Positions 15,971 to 24,685 of a DNA stretch of 64,000 bases are shown piece by piece (the stretch's first letter is position 1; every line of letters starts with the position of its first letter). Position numbers and translations under genes: made by a program. The notes beneath the pieces are model-generated. The model worked only from the letters and a program-made list of their open reading frames with translations, did no database searches and was not told the origin of the DNA. This stretch comes from Paenibacillus taichungensis (GTDB lineage Bacteria; Bacillota; Bacilli; Paenibacillales; Paenibacillaceae), in contig NZ_QEVW01000003.1 in NCBI RefSeq assembly GCF_003287275.1, positions 124,001 through 188,000 on the forward strand, written 5' to 3'.

Positions 15971-18900
15971 GTGCACAAAAGATACATAAGCGGCTGTCTC
16001 GTATTACTGATGTTGTTCTGTGATTTGGGTCTGGCAGTTCGGCCCGCAGCGGCAGCGGCGAAAGTAAATGTTGCGCTGAATAAGGCGGTTACGGTCAGCT
16101 CAGAGGATCTACAATGGGAGGGCTATAAAGAAAAAGCGGTGGATGGTAATGGAGATACAAAATGGAGTGCGAATAGTCCTACTTCAGTAGATCAACCGCA
16201 TTGGCTGACGGTAAACTTGGGAGCTTCATACAACCTTTCCGGTGCGGAACTAACGTGGAAGGATGCAAACGAGGTTGTGAAGTTTTTGGTGGAGGTTTCT
16301 GAGGACGGAAATACTTGGACATCTGTGGCAGATCATTCTGCCAACGATAAAGCGGAATCACAGGTCATTCTGGATTTCCAGGCTGAAGCGGTCCAGTACG
16401 TAAAAGTCACAATTCCTTATTATGCGGGTACCGACTGGTGGCCAGGCATTTCTGAGCTTCAAATCTGGGGAGAGGAAGAGGTACGGAATCCGGCAGACAT
16501 CGTGAATTACGATCCGGTCAACGTGTCTACCGTAAGTCGTACTGCTCCTATTCTGCCAGCAAAAGTCACTGCACATTATCAGAATGGGAAATCGGGCCTT
16601 GTCCCGGTTGCATGGGAGGAAATTAATCCTTCACAATATGCATCAGCCGGCAGCTTTACCGTTACAGGTGATGTATATGGGGCTCCCATTCAACCTGAAG
16701 CTACCGTTACAATAGAAGGATACCGCAGTGATTTTGTCAGAGGGGTGGATATTTCCACGTTAACGGCCATTGAGGATAATGGAGGTTATTATCTGGACAG
16801 CAATGGAGCTGAGCGCGATCTGCTCGATATTCTAAAAGACCGTGGCGTGAACTATGTGCGGCTTCGTCTGTGGAATGATCCACAGAAATCCAATGGGTAC
16901 AACGACAAGAAAGATGTGATTCGTCTTGCCCAGCGGGTAAAAGAGAAAGGCATGAAAATCCTGCTCGACTTCCATTATTCCGATGAATGGGCGCATCCCG
17001 GTCAGCAGCTTCGTCCGAAGGCTTGGGAAAATCTCTCGTTCGAGGACTTGAAGACGGCGGTGTATGATTACACGCGTGAAGTGGTAGGCGAGATGAAGGA
17101 AGCGGGCGCGATGCCAGACATGGTACAGATCGGTAACGAAATCAACAGTGGCGTGTTAAACGGATTGAAGAGTAATGTCAACTTTGATGAAAACGTTGCC
17201 TTACTTCAGCGAGGAGTGGATGGCGTTCGCGCGATTCAAGGTGGAGATCAGGTTCAAATCATGATCCATCTGGCTGAGGGGGGCAAAGCCGATACATTTG
17301 ACTGGTATTTCGGCGAATTGCAGAAACGTCATTTGGAGTATGATATTATCGGCCTGTCCTATTATCCATTCTGGCACGGAACATTCGCAGATGTGCGCAA
17401 AACGATGAATGAGGTATCCGCGAAATATGGAAAAGAAGTCATTATTGCTGAGACGTCATATCCATTCTCGTATAAAAACGGGGATGCTCACGGCAATATT
17501 ATTGGCAACCCGGAAACGCTGAATGTGGGAGGTGCTACCTTCCCGGCAACCGTACAGGGACAATATGATGCCATTGCGGGCATTATGGACATGATCTCAC
17601 AAGTTCCGGATCAGAAGGGAGCGGGATTCTTCTATTGGGAGCCTGCATGGATTGCAGCCAATGTAGGCTGGATTGCTTCCGAGGGAGACGCATGGGAGAA
17701 TCACGCCATGTTCGATTATGACGAATATCCGGCGAATGGCGGTTACTCGTATGAAGGGCGTACTCTGCCTTCGCTGGACGTGTACAAACGTGGCCTGGAG
17801 ATTCTGCCTGCAGATCGGAAAGAGTTGTCAGCAGCCATTACACATGCAAAGGCGCTGAAATCCAGTGATTTCACTTCTGAAAGTTGGACCACACTTGCTC
17901 CAGCCATTGCAGCAGCCAAGAATACGTACAAATTGGCTTATACATCTAGTGGTGTGACACAACAGGATACAGACGCTGCGACTGCCGCTCTTAATGAGGT
18001 TATGGAGCAGCTTGATGTTATAGCGGCGAATCGAAACGCTCTTGAGGCAATCATTGCCGAAGCCAAAACATATAAACAAGCAGATTGGTCTGCTGCAACA
18101 TGGGCTGTTCTGACCAAGGCTCTTACTCGTGCAGAACAGGTTATGACAGACCCAAGAGCTACCCAGACCGAGGTGAACACTGCAACAAAACAAGTGGAAG
18201 CAGCCATCCATCGTTTGTCCAATGTAGACAAAACTGAGCTGACACAGTTTATCGGTGAAACCCAGCAGCTGACCGAATCTTCGTATACTCAGCGAAGCTG
18301 GGCAAACCTGAAAGCGGCATTGTTATCAGCAATCACGGTCAGAGACAAGCAGAATGCCATACAATCGGAAGTGCAGGAAGCTCTGACTATACTGCAAAAA
18401 GCGAATAACAACCTTGTTTTGCTGGAGGCATTAACAACAGGCAAGACAGCTACTGCATCAAGCAGTGCAGGTACAGGTGGTGGAGAAGCTAACTCGCCTG
18501 GGGGAGCGATTGACAGTAATCCTAATACTTCATGGGGGACAGATCAGAGCGTAGGTAGCTGGTGGCAAGTGGATCTGGGGGCAACCGCTGTGATCCGTAA
18601 GCTGGAAATGTCCATGTGGAGTGGAGGCATTAAATACAAGATCGAAGTGTCCAAAGATAACGAGAATTTTGTCAAAATTGTAGATACAACGAGTGATGTG
18701 GTTGTATCCACCAGTCCAAGACATATCCTGCCCGCAGGCACGGAGGCGCGTTATATTCGACTGACCATTACCGCAGGTTCTGAGTGGGTAGGCTTTATGG
18801 ATTTTGAAGCGTACGGGGTGTTCCCGGCAGACAAATCTGCCCTGGAGACTACAGTGAATTCCGCTGGGCAGCTGCATCAAAGTGATTACACGGCCGCAAG

Positions 18901-20323
18901 CTGGAATGGGTTTGCACAGGCACTGTCGTTTGCCCGCTTACTCATGGATGATGCAGAAGCCAGTGCACAGGAAATCAGTGCTGCGGATAATGCCTTGAAA
19001 GAGGCGGTTAGTCAGCTTGTACGGCAAGAGTCGACCCCGGGTCAGCCGTCACAGCCTGGTCAACCTGCGCAGCCTTCCACGCCTGGGTCTTCGCAGAATC
19101 CTTCTGTAAAGCCGCCTGTTGAATCGGGCAGTCCAGGAGAGAGTGGTTCCATTACACTCAAAGGTACAAGTACGGGTGCGGGCACCTATGTGATTCAACC
19201 TGATATGAAGCAGTTATCTCAAACGATTAACGGAATGGGAGCAGGGAGCAAAAAGCTCACCTTGATTGCAGATGTTCCTAAGGATACTAAGGCTGTGTCC
19301 TTTCAACTCAACGCAAACCAACTTCAGGAATGGGCACGTACTCAGGCATTACAGTCGCTTGAACTGACCATGAAGCAGACATCTGTCCGTATCCCACTAG
19401 GTTTATTGAAGGATACTGGTAGTGAAGATAGGGCTACGCTGGATGTCATTCTGGCCGAAGACTCTACAGCCAATCTGTCAGAAGTGCAAAAGAAAGCCAT
19501 CGGTAACCGCAATGTGGTCAGTGTGGATCTGCTGTTAAACGGAGAGCCGTTACAGTGGACTGATAGATCCATTGAAATCGCGATGTCGAATGTTCAAAAT
19601 CCCAATGCAGAGGACGTTGTGCTGGTTATCCAATCCCTTTTGCCAAACGGTGAAATGAAACCAGTAACCTTTACTCAATATGATGAAATGACCCAAAATC
19701 TTGCTTTCAAGCCGCTTCAAGCAGGTCGTTTCGTGGTTACTGAAGTACAGGTGCCGTTGAATGACTTACAATCCCACTCCTGGGCCATTAAAGAGGTTCA
19801 GAATCTGTATGGCAAAGGAATCATTTCAGGCATGACAAATACCCAATTCAGCCCGCAAGGAGAACTGACACGTGCACAATTTCTGCAAATGATCATGAAG
19901 GGGATTGGCGAATCACGCTTGCCGGAACCGTCCACTTTGACTCCAATGGATGTTAAGAATGGTCAGTGGTATTCAGATTCCGTACGCCTTGGTCTGGAGA
20001 TGGGAATCGTGCAAGGCCGAGCAGATGGATCGTTTGCAGCAAATGAACGTATTACCCGTGAGGACATGGCCGTGATGTTAAACCGTGCGATACAGGTCAT
20101 GAAGCAGAACACCAGTGCAGCCGTTGATTCTTCATCAGATGGTATCGAATTCAATGACAACGCAGATATCGCTGAATATGCAAAACAAGCTGTTGCAGCG
20201 ATGCAGGAGCAAGGTCTGCTTCAAGGAATGGCAGATGGATCGTTTGCGCCTAAACTGCATGCTAATCGTGCACAGGGTGCAGTCGCTGTAGCCAGAATGA
20301 TGGAGCAGATTTATAAATTCTAA
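15971..20323 (+). CDS. SLH-anchored GH53 endo-beta-1,4-galactanase, multimodular
   Basis: A 1450-residue secreted enzyme expected to cut beta-1,4-galactan side chains of pectin at the cell surface. Order: signal peptide to about residue 29; F5/8C (discoidin) carbohydrate-binding module, about 32-167; bacterial Ig-like domain, about 172-247; GH53 catalytic domain, about 255-625, with acid/base E390 in QIGNEINSG and nucleophile E494 in IIAETSYP; FIVAR repeats, about 630-815; second F5/8C module, about 820-950; another FIVAR; a Pro/Gln/Ser linker; an unassigned region, about 1055-1260; three SLH domains from about 1266 to the end. GTG start at 15971 after AAGGGGGAG. SLH repeats bind pyruvylated cell-wall polymers, so the enzyme should stay on the cell. 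Confidence 0.93.
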   Translation: MHKRYISGCLVLLMLFCDLGLAVRPAAAAAKVNVALNKAVTVSSEDLQWEGYKEKAVDGNGDTKWSANSPTSVDQPHWLTVNLGASYNLSGAELTWKDANEVVKFLVEVSEDGNTWTSVADHSANDKAESQVILDFQAEAVQYVKVTIPYYAGTDWWPGISELQIWGEEEVRNPADIVNYDPVNVSTVSRTAPILPAKVTAHYQNGKSGLVPVAWEEINPSQYASAGSFTVTGDVYGAPIQPEATVTIEGYRSDFVRGVDISTLTAIEDNGGYYLDSNGAERDLLDILKDRGVNYVRLRLWNDPQKSNGYNDKKDVIRLAQRVKEKGMKILLDFHYSDEWAHPGQQLRPKAWENLSFEDLKTAVYDYTREVVGEMKEAGAMPDMVQIGNEINSGVLNGLKSNVNFDENVALLQRGVDGVRAIQGGDQVQIMIHLAEGGKADTFDWYFGELQKRHLEYDIIGLSYYPFWHGTFADVRKTMNEVSAKYGKEVIIAETSYPFSYKNGDAHGNIIGNPETLNVGGATFPATVQGQYDAIAGIMDMISQVPDQKGAGFFYWEPAWIAANVGWIASEGDAWENHAMFDYDEYPANGGYSYEGRTLPSLDVYKRGLEILPADRKELSAAITHAKALKSSDFTSESWTTLAPAIAAAKNTYKLAYTSSGVTQQDTDAATAALNEVMEQLDVIAANRNALEAIIAEAKTYKQADWSAATWAVLTKALTRAEQVMTDPRATQTEVNTATKQVEAAIHRLSNVDKTELTQFIGETQQLTESSYTQRSWANLKAALLSAITVRDKQNAIQSEVQEALTILQKANNNLVLLEALTTGKTATASSSAGTGGGEANSPGGAIDSNPNTSWGTDQSVGSWWQVDLGATAVIRKLEMSMWSGGIKYKIEVSKDNENFVKIVDTTSDVVVSTSPRHILPAGTEARYIRLTITAGSEWVGFMDFEAYGVFPADKSALETTVNSAGQLHQSDYTAASWNGFAQALSFARLLMDDAEASAQEISAADNALKEAVSQLVRQESTPGQPSQPGQPAQPSTPGSSQNPSVKPPVESGSPGESGSITLKGTSTGAGTYVIQPDMKQLSQTINGMGAGSKKLTLIADVPKDTKAVSFQLNANQLQEWARTQALQSLELTMKQTSVRIPLGLLKDTGSEDRATLDVILAEDSTANLSEVQKKAIGNRNVVSVDLLLNGEPLQWTDRSIEIAMSNVQNPNAEDVVLVIQSLLPNGEMKPVTFTQYDEMTQNLAFKPLQAGRFVVTEVQVPLNDLQSHSWAIKEVQNLYGKGIISGMTNTQFSPQGELTRAQFLQMIMKGIGESRLPEPSTLTPMDVKNGQWYSDSVRLGLEMGIVQGRADGSFAANERITREDMAVMLNRAIQVMKQNTSAAVDSSSDGIEFNDNADIAEYAKQAVAAMQEQGLLQGMADGSFAPKLHANRAQGAVAVARMMEQIYKF

Positions 20324-20336
20324 GTGTATATATGAT

Positions 20337-20368
20337 ATAGGGATCGGGTCTTTCTGCTCGATCCCTAT
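20337..20368 (+). terminator. Terminator after the galactanase gene
   Basis: ATAGGGATCG (20337-20346) pairs with CGATCCCTAT (20359-20368), closely following the stop codon. Confidence 0.7.
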
Positions 20369-20426
20369 GTTTATGCATTCAACAAAATGGTAGACAGTAA
20401 GTAATCAATTCTGCTATGATTCCAAT

Positions 20427-20445
20427 GATAATGATTACCATTATC
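20427..20445 (+). promoter_or_regulatory. Fur box upstream of the siderophore-binding protein gene
   Basis: Nineteen bases matching the classical Fur consensus at 17 of 19 positions (GATAATGAT then TACCATTATC), 28 nt before the start codon. Confidence 0.9.
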
Positions 20446-20473
20446 ACAAAAGCACTGAATTATAGGGGGCATC

Positions 20474-21496
20474 ATGTTTATGTTTAAATCCAAATCGATT
20501 CTTTCCATTTGCACGTTATTTATTGTGTTTGCGCTAGTTCTTGCGGGCTGCGGAAATGCAGGAAAGACAACGGATGAAACGGGGAGCGGATCAGGGCAGA
20601 CGACTGAGAATCAGGAATCCACTGGAACCGATACGGCTCAGAATGAATCAACGGAAAGTGAAACACGCGAGTATCAGACGGATAAAGGGATGGTTACCAT
20701 TCCTGCACATCCGAAACGCATCGTGACCGATTACTACGGGGGCGAAATTCTGTCTGTAGGTGGTAATCTGATTGGTGTGGAGCCGAGTGCCTTCGATAAT
20801 CCGTTTATTAAGGACAAGCTGAAAGACACCACAGACGTGGGTTATCCGGTTAACGTGGAGAAGACGCTGGAATTACAGCCTGACTTGATCGTTGTCATGT
20901 ATGATGATAACTACGAGGAACTGTCCAAAATTGCACCAACCGTGCATATCCCATATGGTACAGCGACAGATATCTACAAGACAGTTGAGCTGTTTGGTGA
21001 TTTGATTGGTCAACCGGAACAGGCGAAGGCGTTCATTGCCGATTATGAGGAAAAGGCGGCAGCAGGACGCGAGAAGCTGAAAGGCATCGTGGACGAAAAT
21101 ACGACCGTAGGATTATACGAATTGACGGACAAAGGAGATCTGTGGATCTTTGGCGACAACGCAGGCCGGGGCGGACAAGTGGTATACAATGCTTTGAAGC
21201 TGAAAATGCCGAGCAAGGTGAGCAAAGACAATCAGACCGTGCAGCTATCGCTTGAAGTACTGCCGGAATACGCTACCGATTACATGTTCATGACGGTGTA
21301 CGATCCTGAGAAAAAAGGCGAAGCGCTGAAGGAATTCAAACAGTCCAAAGTATGGAATGGTCTGGATGCGGTGAAGAATCACCGATTCTTCGAGAATGAT
21401 TTTGACACATTCTATCGATATGATCCGATCGCCATTACAGCGCAGATTGATTTGTTTGTTGATCTGATCTTGAAGAGCGCTGAACAAAATAAATAA
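20474..21496 (+). CDS. Iron-siderophore ABC transporter substrate-binding lipoprotein
   Basis: A 340-residue lipoprotein of the FhuD/FepB class that captures ferric siderophores outside the membrane. The lipobox is LVLAGCGN with lipidated Cys26, followed by a Glu/Ser/Thr-rich linker. The class III binding-protein body starts at about residue 65 with GMVTIPAHPKRIVTDYYGGEILSVG in pieces and contains EKTLELQPDLIVV. ATG at 20474 follows AGGGGG; an ATG two codons on is possible. The Fur box at 20427-20445 supports iron repression. No permease or ATPase gene is adjacent, so it must work with a transporter encoded elsewhere. Confidence 0.92.
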   Translation: MFMFKSKSILSICTLFIVFALVLAGCGNAGKTTDETGSGSGQTTENQESTGTDTAQNESTESETREYQTDKGMVTIPAHPKRIVTDYYGGEILSVGGNLIGVEPSAFDNPFIKDKLKDTTDVGYPVNVEKTLELQPDLIVVMYDDNYEELSKIAPTVHIPYGTATDIYKTVELFGDLIGQPEQAKAFIADYEEKAAAGREKLKGIVDENTTVGLYELTDKGDLWIFGDNAGRGGQVVYNALKLKMPSKVSKDNQTVQLSLEVLPEYATDYMFMTVYDPEKKGEALKEFKQSKVWNGLDAVKNHRFFENDFDTFYRYDPIAITAQIDLFVDLILKSAEQNK

Positions 21497-21601
21497 ATGA
21501 TGAACGTTGATTAACAACGTGGTGACTCCTAATGTTAGGCTAGCGCCTCTCAAATCTAACCCATTATGAGTTGTCATTACTGACTATAATTATAGAAAAT
21601 C

Positions 21602-21641
21602 GACCTATCTCAAGGCTTTTGCCTAAGGTAGGTCTTTTTTT
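21602..21641 (+). terminator. Terminator after the siderophore-binding protein gene
   Basis: GACCTATCT-c-AAGG pairs with CCT-a-AGGTAGGTC and is followed by seven T. Confidence 0.88.
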
Positions 21642-21675
21642 GATGTCAAAAGCAAAAAAAGTTGTTAATGTCATA

Positions 21676-21733
21676 TTGACAATATCAAATTCATTTGTTA
21701 TCATTTCGATAATATCAAAACGACAATATTAAG
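21676..21733 (+). promoter_or_regulatory. Promoter with three operator-like 12-mers, SPFH/NAD-kinase-like operon
   Basis: TTGACA (21676-21681), 17 nt, TATCAT (21699-21704). Three direct copies of GAYAATATYAAR overlap or follow it: 21678-21689, 21708-21719 and 21722-21733. TTATC/GATAA arms at 21698-21712 add dyad symmetry, and GTCA-TAT-TGAC at 21670-21680 is a further small palindrome. The layout suggests tight repression of the operon by an unknown regulator. Confidence 0.65.
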
Positions 21734-21749
21734 AAATGGGGAATGAGCA

Positions 21750-22790
21750 ATGTTTGGATTCCGATTCGTGAAGTTTCAACCCAGTGAGTACGTAATGAAA
21801 GTGAAGAATGGGCAGGTGCAACGTCAAGGTGTGGGTTTGTCCTTCTACTATTATGAGCCGACGACATCGGTGGTGGTTCTGCCTGTATCTTCGGTGGATG
21901 TGCCCTTTATGTTCGAAGAAATAACAGCCGATTATCAAACCGTTACGGTTCAGGGTCAACTGAGCTATCGTATCGTTGATTATATGAAAATCACCCAAAG
22001 CTTGAACTACACGTACAATTTGCGCAAAAACAGATATATCTCCGACGATCCTGGCAAATTGGATCAACGTGTAATTACGACCGCCAAGGTGTTAACCAAA
22101 AAACATCTGGAGCAAATGCCCCTGAAGGAAGCAATCCAATCGAGTGAACGGCTGGCCAGCAGCATGAAACGGGAAGTGGTGCAGAGTGAGGAACTGGAGA
22201 AATTGGGTGTAGAGCTGATGAGTCTGTCCATTCTGGCCATTTTGCCCAATAAAGAGACGATGCGCGCACTGGAAGCACAAGCGCGGGAAGAGATTTTACG
22301 CCAGGCCGACGAAGCACTTTATGTACGTCGCAATGCATCCATTGAACAGGAGCGGAAAGTGAAGGAGAATGAACTGAATACGGAAATTGCCGTAGAGACG
22401 AAGAAACAGCAGATTCGAGAAACGCAACTACATGCCGAGCGTTCGGTGAAACAGAAACAAAATGAGATGGAACAGGAACAGCTTCAATTCAATACGGCGA
22501 TGGAGGAACGGAAACAACAGCTCATTGAATTAACGATTGCCAATCAGAACGCCGAAGCTGATGCCAAAGCCTATGAAATTGCTGCTGTGATGAACTCGTT
22601 ACAACAGGTGGAGCCTAGTGTGCTACAGGCGATGGCTAACATGGGTATGAACTCGGATAAACTGATTGCCCTTGCATTCCAGGAGTTGGCTGAGAATGCC
22701 GGGAAAATTGGACAGCTTAACATTTCGCCGGATCTGCTGCAAGGACTGATGAATCCACCGACAAGAGAACAGGGAGGTCGGGCACGATGA
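21750..22790 (+). CDS. SPFH/band-7 domain protein
   Basis: A 346-residue protein with an SPFH (prohibitin/flotillin-like) domain over about residues 5-170, followed by a charged, Gln/Glu-rich coiled coil over about 165-275 and a hydrophobic C-terminal region rich in Met, Ala and Leu. There is no obvious N-terminal transmembrane segment, unlike flotillins, so it resembles soluble SPFH proteins that may polymerise or bind membranes peripherally. It starts at 21750 behind GGGGAATG. Its stop overlaps the start of the NAD-kinase-like gene (ATGA), showing translational coupling. SPFH proteins scaffold membrane complexes; the partner here is probably the product of the coupled gene, which is inference. 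Confidence 0.82.
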   Translation: MFGFRFVKFQPSEYVMKVKNGQVQRQGVGLSFYYYEPTTSVVVLPVSSVDVPFMFEEITADYQTVTVQGQLSYRIVDYMKITQSLNYTYNLRKNRYISDDPGKLDQRVITTAKVLTKKHLEQMPLKEAIQSSERLASSMKREVVQSEELEKLGVELMSLSILAILPNKETMRALEAQAREEILRQADEALYVRRNASIEQERKVKENELNTEIAVETKKQQIRETQLHAERSVKQKQNEMEQEQLQFNTAMEERKQQLIELTIANQNAEADAKAYEIAAVMNSLQQVEPSVLQAMANMGMNSDKLIALAFQELAENAGKIGQLNISPDLLQGLMNPPTREQGGRAR

Positions 22791-23890
22791 GACTTGGGAA
22801 GGCAAGCCAGACTGTAACCACACACACTGCGGGAAGAGAACCAATGACCGAATACAAGTTGATTCTAGTCAAACGCAGAACGAGGCTGGAAGAATTGGTG
22901 GTCCGCTATAACACAGTCCAACAGGCCCAGTTCTATATTGAACGTCTGGGAGCTGACTTCAGTGATTACCTGGAGGAAGACAGACGTTATTATCATTCCG
23001 TGCAGCAGGCCCAGCTGCAGCTTAGCCAACTGGGCCGGGTTCAGACGATTGATCGGGAACATGTGCCCAACTTTATTTTTGGAGCGCAAGATATTGTGGT
23101 AGTGATTGGGCAGGACGGACTTGTTGCCAATACGCTTAAGTACGTAACCGAGCAGCCGCTCATTGGTGTAAATCCTGATCCGATGCGTTGGGATGGGGTA
23201 CTGCTGCCATTTACCGTGGAGGATCTGAGCTTCATTATACCTGATGTGATTCGTAAACGTCGCTCGCTGAAAGAAGTGACTCTGGCCAAAGTGGAGCTGA
23301 ATGATGGGCAGTATCTCTATGGCGTCAACGATCTTTTCATTGGCCGAAAGACGCATGTATCTGCTCGTTACGAAGTTCGTATGGGTTCATCGGTAGAACA
23401 ACAATCCTCCAGCGGAGTGATTGTATCCACGGGAATGGGATCGACTGGCTGGTTCAAAAGTGTGCTAGCAGGTGCTGCCGGAGTCGTGGGCTCGGAAGCG
23501 TGGCAGCACATCCAATCGGGTGAAGCGTTCATCCCCAATAGAGATAGCATAAGCTCTCATTCAAACTCAAACTCTAAAGGTAAAGGTTATTCAGAAGCAC
23601 ATACCGCGGTTACAGCGTCTGCACAGGGAAGCATGAGTAGCATGAATCACTTCGGCTGGGATGCACCTTATCTATATTTTACAGTACGTGAACCTTTCCC
23701 CAGCCGGACGACTGCAGCCAATCTGGTGTTCGGACAGATTCATCCGAACCAGCCTTTGCAGGTTGTCTCCCAGATGCCGGAGGACGGTGTTATTTTCAGT
23801 GACGGGGTAGAACAGGACTTTCTCGAATTTAATTCCGGAGTGGAAGCAACTATTGGCTTGGCAGAGAAACGTGGACGTTTGGTGGTCTAA
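22787..23890 (+). CDS. NAD kinase-like (diacylglycerol kinase superfamily) protein, divergent
   Basis: A 367-residue protein related to ATP-NAD kinases. The usual GGDG(T) motif appears as IGQDGLVANTLKY, with GQDG at residues 108-111, so the first glycine pair is altered. Other matches are PLIGVNPDP, the segment YGVNDLFIGRK in place of the usual NE motif, and GMGSTGWFKS (GSTG at 218-221) in place of GSTAY. The body is longer than normal NadK (about 265-300), with an N-terminal extension of about 95 residues and a Ser-rich insert near 255-275. It may phosphorylate a nucleotide or have lost catalysis. It starts within the SPFH stop codon; an alternative ATG is at 22844. Confidence 0.78.
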   Translation: MRLGKASQTVTTHTAGREPMTEYKLILVKRRTRLEELVVRYNTVQQAQFYIERLGADFSDYLEEDRRYYHSVQQAQLQLSQLGRVQTIDREHVPNFIFGAQDIVVVIGQDGLVANTLKYVTEQPLIGVNPDPMRWDGVLLPFTVEDLSFIIPDVIRKRRSLKEVTLAKVELNDGQYLYGVNDLFIGRKTHVSARYEVRMGSSVEQQSSSGVIVSTGMGSTGWFKSVLAGAAGVVGSEAWQHIQSGEAFIPNRDSISSHSNSNSKGKGYSEAHTAVTASAQGSMSSMNHFGWDAPYLYFTVREPFPSRTTAANLVFGQIHPNQPLQVVSQMPEDGVIFSDGVEQDFLEFNSGVEATIGLAEKRGRLVV

Positions 23891-23971
23891 TCCTTTATTT
23901 CCAATCCGTTTTTGACTAGAATGGTAAACTAGATGTAGAGAATATGTCAGGGAACGGAAAGAAGGTTGACG

Positions 23972-24685
23972 ATGCAATCCATATTATTGGTTGAAGATGA
24001 TGCGAAGCTCGCCGGATTGCTGGCGGCATATCTGATCCGAAACGGTTTTCAAGTGCAGATTGTGACAGATTTCCGTCATGTTTTGGATGAATTCGTGCAG
24101 ATCGGCCCGGATTTGGTATTAATGGATGTGAATCTGCCTCAGTTTGATGGCTACTACTGGTGCAGACAGATCCGTTCGCATTCCATATGTCCCATTCTAT
24201 TTATTTCGGCTCGTGACAGTGGCATGGATCAGGTTATGGCGCTGGAACATGGTGCGGATGATTATATTACGAAGCCTTTCCAATATGAGGTCGTACTTGC
24301 TAAAGTTCGTAGCCATCTGCGTAGGGCATATGGGATGTATGCAGCTGTTCAACCAGAAATGAAAGTGAAAAATGGCTCTATGCTACTGTACCCCGAAAGA
24401 TATGTGCTGGAGTTCGATGGTCGTTCCGTGGAGCTGACACAGAAGGAATCCATATTGGTTGAAGCGCTGATGGCCAAGGCAGGTCGGGTAGTAGGCCGGG
24501 AACGTTTACTTGAACTGATGTGGGAAGATCAGCATTTTATTGATGATAATACGTTGAATGTGTACATTACACGTGTTCGCCGCAAGCTGAAGGATCTGGG
24601 GGCTGAAGAAGTTTTGGAAACCGTTCGCGGAGCGGGCTACCGATTGCTTGATTTGGAGTCACCTGTCCAAGAGGACCGTCAATGA
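23972..24685 (+). CDS. BceR-like response regulator
   Basis: A 237-residue OmpR-type regulator: receiver domain with phosphoacceptor D52 (LVLMDVNLPQFDGY) and KPF, then a winged helix ending in ETVRGAGYRLL. The ATG at 23972 follows AAGAAGG; the in-frame TTG at 23966 is too close to it. It overlaps the kinase gene by four bases. Together with the kinase and the ABC transporter behind it, it forms a BceRSAB-type module, in which peptide antibiotics are sensed through the transporter. The inverted repeat at 25734-25767, in front of the transporter genes, is its likely target. Confidence 0.9.
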   Translation: MQSILLVEDDAKLAGLLAAYLIRNGFQVQIVTDFRHVLDEFVQIGPDLVLMDVNLPQFDGYYWCRQIRSHSICPILFISARDSGMDQVMALEHGADDYITKPFQYEVVLAKVRSHLRRAYGMYAAVQPEMKVKNGSMLLYPERYVLEFDGRSVELTQKESILVEALMAKAGRVVGRERLLELMWEDQHFIDDNTLNVYITRVRRKLKDLGAEEVLETVRGAGYRLLDLESPVQEDRQ

